A stretch of DNA of 5,367 nucleotides from Pseudomonadota bacterium (GTDB taxonomy: Bacteria; Pseudomonadota; Alphaproteobacteria; Rhizobiales; Rhizobiaceae). The DNA is taken from positions 1 through 5,367 of the forward strand of contig JAEZXF010000415.1 of assembly GCA_023419995.1 (NCBI GenBank), written 5' to 3'. Positions 1 to 5,367 of this stretch are shown piece after piece (the first letter of the stretch is position 1; every line of letters begins with the position of its first letter). Below the pieces are notes generated by a model. It was not told the origin of the DNA. It saw only the letters and a program-made list of their open reading frames with translations, and searched no databases. The position numbers and the translations under genes were made by a program.

Positions 1-3000
1 GCGTCGCCTTCGGCGAGACCGAACCCCGCGGCCATTTGCCCGACGAAGGCCTTGATGGCTTCCGCGCCGACATCGACGCCGTGGTCGGCGGCGAGTTCCC
101 GCCAGCGCCCGGCGAGCCGGCGCCGGGTGTCCGCGGATGCGTCCCAGTAGCCCTTGCGGATCGCTTCCACCATGCGCTCCATGAGCTGGGCCTGGGCGGT
201 CGGATTGTGCGCCTCGAAGAAGGCGTCGAGGCCGAGGTCGCGCAGGTCGGCGACATAGGTGTCGAACATGGCCTGCCACTGGTCGGCGCGCACGGTCGAG
301 GGATCGACCACCTGCCAGCCGAACAGGTTGTTGGCCGCGTTGAGCATCTCGAGCGTGCCGGCATATCCCTCGGCCTTCATGCCCTCGATCCAGTGCGGGT
401 TGAGGTAGCGCTCGCGCATCTCGTCCGAGAGGAAGCGGGCGAGCGACGCCGTGGCCGCCGACGCCGGGTCGCGCAGGTCGGAGACGTAGAGCGAGGGTGC
501 CGTGCCATCGAGATGGCGGATCGCCAGCGACAGGCCGCCGAGGAACTCGAAGGGGTGGTCGGTCGAGAGCACGCCGTGCAGGTTGGAGGAGCGCGACATG
601 ACGGCGGCCTGCGCGCCCCTCAGCTGTTCGGCGAACAGATTGGCCGCGGGCGTCGCCTCGCCCCAGGCGCGCGCGCCGTAGGCGAAGCGGGTGCCGTCGA
701 GGAAGCGCTCGGCGAGCACGGCGTCGTCGTCCCACGTCGCCGAGGCCAGCGCCATATGCGGCATGCCGCTGCCGTAGCTGCCCGGCGCGTTGGAGAAGAT
801 GCGCAAATTCGCCTGTTCCCGCGCCTCCTCCGGCGAGGCGCCGCCCGCCTCCAGCATTGCCGCGACGCGCGCGCTGCCGGCGGCGACGGGATTGTCCTCC
901 TCGTCCAGCGCCGCGATGCGCTCGATCGCGTCGGCGAGCAGCCGCATGAAGCCGTCGAACTGGTCGCGATAGACGCTGGTGACCTGTACGACCACGTCCA
1001 CCCGCGACCGGCCGAGCTCCTGCGCCGGCACGATCTCCAGGGAGCGGACCCGGCCGCCCTCGTCCCATACCGGACGCAGGCCCAGCGCATGCAGCACCTG
1101 CGCCTCCGTGACGCCGAGGTGACGGATGGCTTCCGACGACCACAGGCTGAAGGCGACCTTGCGCGGGAACGCCCCGCCATTGTCGTCGCGGAACGCCGCC
1201 ACGAGCTGGCCGAAGGCCTCGCCGCCCGTCTCGTAGGCGGCGCGCGTCGGGATGCGGTCCGCCTCGAAGGCGAAGAGGTTCCGGCCGCTCCCGACGTCGG
1301 GATTGCGGATCGGGTCGCCGCCGGCGCCGGGCGCGACGAAGCGGCCTTCGAGCCCGGCCAGCAGCGCCTCGATCTCGCCGGGGTCGGCGAGACCGGCGTC
1401 GAGCGCATCGGCCCGTTGGAGAAGCGCGCGCAGCGGCGCCTCGAGCGCAGACCGGTCGGCGCCCTCGCGCAGGTATCGCCGGAGGGTCGCGAACGGCGCG
1501 GTCTCGCCGAGCGCGGCGAAGTCGCCGGCGAACAGCTCGTCCGCTCCGGTTCCGGCCAGCTCGTAGAACGGCCGGCCGAGCTGCTGCATGACGGTCGCCA
1601 GCCGGTGATCGGGGTCGGCGGCCTTTCCGAAGGTGTGCAAGCCCAGCGGCATGGCGGTTCGGGCGAGCTCATGCAGGTGGTCGTGCAGGCGCGGCAGGAA
1701 GTCCGCAAAGCCGGCGCGCACCGCCGTGTCCGTCCAGCCGAGGTCGGCGTGCATGCCAGCCGCGATCGAGGCTTCGGCGATCTCGCCCTCGATGCGCTCG
1801 CGCACGGCCCCCTCGTCGAGCTGGCCGTGCTCGTGGATCAGCTGGTGGATGTCGCGCAGCTCGTCATAGAGGCCGGACGGCGCGAAGGGCGGCGTCTGGT
1901 GGCTGATGGTCACCGCGCGGCCGCGCCGGCGCGCCTGCAGCGCCTCGCCGACATTGTCCTGAATGTAGGGATAGAACACCGGCACGTCGCCGACCGCCAG
2001 GAACGGGTCGTTCCCGGCAGAGAGGCCGCGGTCCTTGCCCGGCAGCCATTCCTGCGTGCCGTGCGTGCCGAGATGGACGATGGCGTCGACGCCGGCCGTC
2101 TCGCGCAGGAAGAGATAGGCGGCCATGTAGAGATGGTCGGGCGGCGCGGCCGTGTCGTGATAGTGCGCACCGGGGGTCTCGCCCCGCGGCATCTGGGGCA
2201 GGACGACGAGCTTGCCCCGCTTCAGCCGCGGGATGACGAAGCTCGGCACGCCCGCGACCTCGCGGACGGCCCAGTGCCGCGCCGGCGCGCCGGCATGGGC
2301 GAAGGCGTGGCGTGCGGCGGGCGGCAGCGAGGCCAGCCAGAGCTCGTAGTCGGCGACGGGGAAGGCTTCGGCGAGGTCGCGCTCGAGAAGCTCCTCGAGC
2401 GGCAGCGTGCGGTAGAGCCCGCCGAGCATGGCCTGGCCCGCCTCGATCATCTCGTTCCCGGTGAGCGGCGGCACGTCGTAGCCGGCCTGCGCGAGCCGCG
2501 CCGCGATGGCCTCGATGCTCGCCGGCACGTTGAGATTGGATGCGGCAAGGTTCTTCTCGCCGGCCGGGTAGTTCCAGAACATCAGCGCCAGATGCTTTTT
2601 CCCCGCCGCCTTTCGGCGCAACGCGGCGAGGCGCCCGAGCTTGCCGACCAGCGCGTCGACCTGCGCCGGCAGCGGCACCTCGGCGCCGTCCTCGACCGCG
2701 GTCAGCACGATCGGGTCGATCATGCCCCAGCCTTCCGGCCCGGCGAGGAAGACGGCGGCCGTGCGCGCCGGGATGCCGGAAGCGGCGGCGGCCCAATCGC
2801 GGCGCCCGCCCTCGCGAAAGCCGACGGTCTGGATCACCGGGATGTCGAGGTCGAGGAACTCGGCGCTGCGGGCCTTGCCGTTCTGCATGTGGGTGAGGTT
2901 GACGAGCGCATCGAGTCGCGCCGGGCGGACGGCGTTCGCCAGCCCCTGCGGGTCCGCGCCGTCGAACCAGAAGACGACGGGCAGCAGGCCGGCCGCCTCG

Positions 3001-3674
3001 CTTTGCGCCACCAGCGTCTCGAGGAGCGTCGTCTGCAGGGTGCCGACGGCGCCGGAATGCGCCACGAAGCCGACGCGGCCGGCGCCGTCCGCCCAGCGCC
3101 GTCCGCCCCAGGCGAGATAGGCCTCTACGGTCTCGAACACGCGCGGCGCCTCGGGATGCCAGAAGCCGGTCGTGGGCAGGCGCTCGGCCGGGGGCAGCGC
3201 CGAGAGGTCGCCGCCGCCGGTCAGGGCGCGCACGGCGGCGAAGAAGCCGCGCAGATTCGCCTCGCCGCCGCCGGCATAATAGCCGACCAGGGCCATCGCC
3301 TCGGCACGCCCGAGCCCGTGCCATGCGGGCGGACCGCCGCCGACGACGATGCTCGGCACGCCCGATGCGGCCAGCCGCTCGCCGAGGGTCGCCTCGACCA
3401 CGGCGCGGTCGTTCGGCCGCGGCACGTCGAGGACGACGAGGTCGGCGCCGGCAAGCCACGCCTCGGGCGAGGTGCCGGCGGTCTCGACGTCGACGCTGTC
3501 GAGCGCGATTCCCGCCGCGTCGGCCATCGGCCGCATGGCGCGGAACTTCTCGGGAAGCACGAAGCTGCTGGTGAGGACGCGGACGACGGGCCGGGGCGTG
3601 CCCGGCGGCTCCTGCGCGAGGGCCGGCTGCACCAGGAACGCCAGGGCGAGAACGAGGAGGACGGCCGCGCGCAT
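1..3674 (-). CDS. cobN: CobN/magnesium-chelatase-H family protein, exported (3' end outside window)
   Basis: The frame runs without a stop from ATG at 3674 to the window edge: 1224 codons, against about 1275 residues for classical CobN, so only the C-terminal end is missing. CobN-family blocks appear in order: GYYAGGGEANLRGFF (about residues 125-140), the start of the second part near HPEAPRVFETVEAYLAW (about 170-185), MFWNYPAGEKN...NLNVP (365-384), HYHD...PPDH (504-514), GTHGTQEWLPGK (536-547), YPYIQDNVGEALQARRRG soon after, GDPIRNPD...GRNLFAF (about 800-825), SSNLHG (1029-1034), YVSDLRDP, and YLNPHWIEGMKAEGYAG (1090-1106), with KGYWDA near the end. Classical CobN is the large tetrapyrrole-binding subunit that inserts cobalt with CobS and CobT. 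This copy has a Sec signal peptide and no visible cysteine, so it is probably periplasmic and not a biosynthetic chelatase. It starts 2 bp after a TonB-dependent receptor stop. An HmuS-like role in removing metal from an imported tetrapyrrole is inferred. Family assignment is very secure; the reaction and substrate are not. The symbol marks the family only. Confidence 0.95.
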   Translation of the reverse strand, partial: MRAAVLLVLALAFLVQPALAQEPPGTPRPVVRVLTSSFVLPEKFRAMRPMADAAGIALDSVDVETAGTSPEAWLAGADLVVLDVPRPNDRAVVEATLGERLAASGVPSIVVGGGPPAWHGLGRAEAMALVGYYAGGGEANLRGFFAAVRALTGGGDLSALPPAERLPTTGFWHPEAPRVFETVEAYLAWGGRRWADGAGRVGFVAHSGAVGTLQTTLLETLVAQSEAAGLLPVVFWFDGADPQGLANAVRPARLDALVNLTHMQNGKARSAEFLDLDIPVIQTVGFREGGRRDWAAAASGIPARTAAVFLAGPEGWGMIDPIVLTAVEDGAEVPLPAQVDALVGKLGRLAALRRKAAGKKHLALMFWNYPAGEKNLAASNLNVPASIEAIAARLAQAGYDVPPLTGNEMIEAGQAMLGGLYRTLPLEELLERDLAEAFPVADYELWLASLPPAARHAFAHAGAPARHWAVREVAGVPSFVIPRLKRGKLVVLPQMPRGETPGAHYHDTAAPPDHLYMAAYLFLRETAGVDAIVHLGTHGTQEWLPGKDRGLSAGNDPFLAVGDVPVFYPYIQDNVGEALQARRRGRAVTISHQTPPFAPSGLYDELRDIHQLIHEHGQLDEGAVRERIEGEIAEASIAAGMHADLGWTDTAVRAGFADFLPRLHDHLHELARTAMPLGLHTFGKAADPDHRLATVMQQLGRPFYELAGTGADELFAGDFAALGETAPFATLRRYLREGADRSALEAPLRALLQRADALDAGLADPGEIEALLAGLEGRFVAPGAGGDPIRNPDVGSGRNLFAFEADRIPTRAAYETGGEAFGQLVAAFRDDNGGAFPRKVAFSLWSSEAIRHLGVTEAQVLHALGLRPVWDEGGRVRSLEIVPAQELGRSRVDVVVQVTSVYRDQFDGFMRLLADAIERIAALDEEDNPVAAGSARVAAMLEAGGASPEEAREQANLRIFSNAPGSYGSGMPHMALASATWDDDAVLAERFLDGTRFAYGARAWGEATPAANLFAEQLRGAQAAVMSRSSNLHGVLSTDHPFEFLGGLSLAIRHLDGTAPSLYVSDLRDPASAATASLARFLSDEMRERYLNPHWIEGMKAEGYAGTLEMLNAANNLFGWQVVDPSTVRADQWQAMFDTYVADLRDLGLDAFFEAHNPTAQAQLMERMVEAIRKGYWDASADTRRRLAGRWRELAADHGVDVGAEAIKAFVGQMAAGFGLAEGD
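3615..3674 (-). other. Sec signal peptide of the CobN-like protein
   Basis: The first 20 codons encode a Met-Arg start, an unbroken hydrophobic core (AAVLLVLALAFLV) and a PALA end followed by QEPP, which is a standard Ala-x-Ala signal peptidase I site with cleavage expected between residues 20 and 21. The n-region has only one positive charge (Arg2), but the core is long enough. There is no Cys at +1, so it is not a lipoprotein, and no twin-arginine motif. The mature chain then passes through a Pro-rich linker into PVVRVLTSSF, the first strand of the CobN fold. This signal supports ATG at 3674 as the true start, since the next in-frame Met codons (about residues 45 and 48) would lose it. Confidence 0.88.
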
Positions 3675-3692
3675 GGCTAGAACCTGGCCTTC
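3675..3692 (-). promoter_or_regulatory. Two-base gene junction with weak ribosome binding site
   Basis: On the minus strand the receptor's TAG stop (3679-3677) is separated from the chelatase ATG (3674-3672) by only CC. The purine-rich candidates upstream are GAAGG at 3692-3688 (13 bases from the ATG, rather far) and CAGG at 3686-3683 (8 bases away), both inside the last receptor codons. Neither is a strong Shine-Dalgarno sequence. The spacing implies a shared transcript and translation of the second gene by terminating or re-initiating ribosomes. No promoter-like or hairpin sequence lies between the genes. Confidence 0.6.
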
Positions 3693-5367
3693 AGGCCGAT
3701 AAAGTAGCGCCGCCCCTCGTCGGCGAAGGCATAGTCGCCGTTCTCGTCGGCGAGGCGCACGTCGGTCACGTTCTCTATGCCGACCTGCAGGGCCACATTC
3801 TCGTTGAACTCGTAGCTCGCGAACACGGAGAGCATCGTGTAGCCGGGCTGCCGGCCCGAGGCCGTCGTCGTCCTCTGCGCGCCGACGTGGTTGACGCGCA
3901 GCGACGTGGTGAGGCTCTCCAACGGCGACCATGCCAGCGTCGCGTTCGCCGCGTGGCGCGAACGGTTGGCGAGCCGTTGGCCGGTCGTCCGGTCAACCGG
4001 ATCGAGATAGGTGTAGTTGGCGTCGAGCCGCATGTTCCACGGCAGCTCGACGCCGCCGCCGAGCTCGATGCCGCGGATGCGCGCGCGATCGACGTTCACG
4101 TAGGTCCAGGTGGCTCCGGGAGCGCCGCCGCAGAGGACGACGCAGACCGTCTGGATCAGGTTGTCGAGATCGTTCTGGAAGGCCATGGCGCGCGCCGACC
4201 AGATCCCCTCCCGGTACTCCAGCCCGGCCTCGAAGGACAGGTTGGTCTCGGGCTTGAGGTCGGGATTGCCGACGATGGTGAAGCGCCCGCCACCGGCGAT
4301 CGCCGCGTAGTCCGGCGAGAGCTGCTTGAGCGTGGGGGCCTTGAAGCCGGTGCCGACGCCCGCCTTGAAGGTCAGCGCCTCGTTGAAATGGTGCAGCAGG
4401 TAGGCGCGCGGGCTCGCATGCCAGCCGAAATCCTGATGATGGTCGAAGCGGCCCCCGACCACGAGTTCCCAGCGGTCGCCGAACAGGATCTCGTCCTGGA
4501 CGAAGGCCGCGTAGTGCGTCTGTTCGGCGCGGCCGGCGGGGTTGACGGTCGGGTCGTCCAGCCGCTCGTGCCGCACCTCGCCGCCGAGGGTGAGCTTGTG
4601 CCCCTCGAACGGAGAGAAGCTCACCTGCCCGTCACCGGCCGTATCGACGAAGCGGTGCGGACCGGAGGGCCGCGCGCCGTCGCTGCGGCGGTTCTCGCGG
4701 TCGAGGATCGAGCCGTAGAGGCGGAGCCGGGTCGTTCCCCAATCCCACTGACCCTCGTGCGACAGCGAAACGCGCTGGCGCCATATGTCGTCCTCGGAGC
4801 GGTAGAAGGCGGGGAACGGCCCCGTGCCCTGCATCTCCATCCAGCGCTCCTCGAAGCCGGCGCCGTAGGACAGGTCTAGACGCTGGCGCTCGTCGGGCGT
4901 CCAGGTCAGGGTCGCGTTGCCCATGAACGCCTTCTCGTCGCCCGCGGACGAGACGCGCGGGTCGGCCGGCGAGGTCAGCTCGGTCCGTCCCTTGAACGCC
5001 CCCCAGACGTTCAGCCCCAGCACGCCCGGGATGAGCGGGCCGCCCGCATAGCCGGAAAAATTGTAGCCGCTGCCGCCGAACCCGTGCCCGGTGAGAAGCC
5101 CGTGGGTCGAGAACGAGCCGCGCCATTCGTCGGTCGACCGCCTGGTGATGATGTTGACCACCCCGCCCAGCGCCTCCGAGCCGTAGAGCGAGGACATCGG
5201 CCCGCGAACCACCTCGATGCGCTCGATGGCTTCGGCCGGCACCCAGCCGAGCTCGTAGTCGGAATGGGCGATGGCCGAGGCCGAATTGCTGACGCGCATG
5301 CCGTCGACCAGCACCAGGCTGTGGTCGGGCTGCATGCCGCGGATGGAGATGCCGCGCCGCCCGAGGC
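3677..5367 (-). CDS. TonB-dependent outer-membrane receptor, CirA/FepA/BtuB-like (5' end outside window)
   Basis: This is the C-terminal 562 residues of an energy-dependent outer-membrane transporter. The frame is open past the ATG at 5335 to the window edge, where LGRRGISIRGMQPDHSLVLV is a mid-plug motif, so that ATG is internal. The signal peptide, TonB box and early plug (perhaps 60-100 residues) are outside the window. Visible parts, numbered from the edge: plug motif ISIRGM...LVLVDG (6-22), plug end ERIEVVRGPMSSLYGSEALGG with VVNIITRR (about 48-76), then a 22-strand-type barrel with FKAPTLKQLSPDY (341-353), GNPDLKPET (366-374), YVNVDRARIRGIELG, and a closing RYFIGLKARF ending in Phe, as expected for recognition by the BAM machinery. 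FKAP/NPDL resemble the FRAP/NPNL boxes of haem receptors, but similar boxes occur in catecholate receptors. It is directly followed by the exported CobN-like gene, which points to a metal-tetrapyrrole or metal-complex substrate. Receptor identity is secure; the ligand is unknown. Confidence 0.95.
   Translation of the reverse strand, partial: LGRRGISIRGMQPDHSLVLVDGMRVSNSASAIAHSDYELGWVPAEAIERIEVVRGPMSSLYGSEALGGVVNIITRRSTDEWRGSFSTHGLLTGHGFGGSGYNFSGYAGGPLIPGVLGLNVWGAFKGRTELTSPADPRVSSAGDEKAFMGNATLTWTPDERQRLDLSYGAGFEERWMEMQGTGPFPAFYRSEDDIWRQRVSLSHEGQWDWGTTRLRLYGSILDRENRRSDGARPSGPHRFVDTAGDGQVSFSPFEGHKLTLGGEVRHERLDDPTVNPAGRAEQTHYAAFVQDEILFGDRWELVVGGRFDHHQDFGWHASPRAYLLHHFNEALTFKAGVGTGFKAPTLKQLSPDYAAIAGGGRFTIVGNPDLKPETNLSFEAGLEYREGIWSARAMAFQNDLDNLIQTVCVVLCGGAPGATWTYVNVDRARIRGIELGGGVELPWNMRLDANYTYLDPVDRTTGQRLANRSRHAANATLAWSPLESLTTSLRVNHVGAQRTTTASGRQPGYTMLSVFASYEFNENVALQVGIENVTDVRLADENGDYAFADEGRRYFIGLKARF

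Noticed and set aside
620..1708. A 362-codon minus-strand frame inside the chelatase
   Set aside because: Ser/Arg/Pro-rich shadow of the CobN-like gene in another frame; the true frame carries conserved motifs over the same bases.
1864..3459. A 531-codon minus-strand frame overlapping the chelatase
   Set aside because: It is out of frame with the CobN-like gene and reads as Arg-rich low-complexity sequence; no family features.
1..3674. Assignment as the biosynthetic cobaltochelatase of aerobic vitamin B12 synthesis
   Set aside because: The signal peptide, lack of cysteine and receptor neighbour fit an exported protein; no cobS, cobT or other corrin-synthesis gene is visible. Only the family name is kept.
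3675..3676. Possible promoter, riboswitch or terminator between the two genes
   Set aside because: The gap is only 2 bp and I see no hairpin followed by a T run nor a -35/-10 pair in the flanking coding sequence. A cobalamin riboswitch, if any, would lie upstream of the receptor, outside the window.
36..3680. A 1214-codon open frame on the plus strand covering almost the whole left part of the window
   Set aside because: It is the antisense shadow of the CobN-like gene. Its translation is Arg/Gly/Ala-rich low-complexity sequence without a recognisable domain, whereas the minus-strand frame gives CobN-family blocks from end to end. Long antisense frames are expected in high-GC DNA.
3887..4879. 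A 330-codon plus-strand frame opposite the receptor
   Set aside because: Antisense shadow of the receptor barrel; no domain features and the receptor frame is unambiguous.
5333..5335. ATG at 5335 as the receptor start
   Set aside because: The frame continues upstream to the window edge and encodes LGRRGISIRG, part of the conserved plug motif, so this Met is internal and the gene is truncated by the window.

Overview
The window comes from a GC-rich bacterium. Both genes show a strong preference for G or C at third codon positions. Together with the receptor and chelatase types, this suggests a proteobacterium, most likely an alphaproteobacterium (Rhizobiales or Rhodospirillales type). That placement is inferred from composition and protein style, not proven.

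All convincing coding sequence is on the minus strand, and the window holds two genes, each cut by a window edge. Read in the direction of transcription, 5367 to 3677 encodes most of a TonB-dependent outer-membrane receptor of the CirA/FepA/BtuB-like group. It enters the window part-way through the plug domain and ends at a TAG stop with a typical barrel terminus. Two bases later, at 3674, a large CobN/magnesium-chelatase-H-family gene starts. Its frame stays open to base 1: 1224 codons are present and the C-terminal end lies outside the window. There is no promoter, terminator, RNA gene, repeat, IS element or CRISPR array that I can support, and no intergenic space beyond 2 bp.

The notable point is that the CobN-family protein begins with a clear Sec signal peptide, and I see no cysteine in its 1224 visible residues. 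It is therefore probably exported to the periplasm, unlike the cytoplasmic, ATP-dependent CobN of aerobic cobalamin synthesis. Its tight coupling to an outer-membrane receptor suggests uptake rather than biosynthesis: the receptor would bring in a metal-tetrapyrrole or another metal complex, and the exported CobN-like protein would bind it or remove the metal. The closest described arrangement I know of is the hmuR-hmuS pair in the haem-uptake operons of Bacteroidota, where HmuS is a CobN-like protein. The substrate here (haem, cobalamin or other corrinoid, chlorophyll-type pigment, or a siderophore) cannot be decided from this window.
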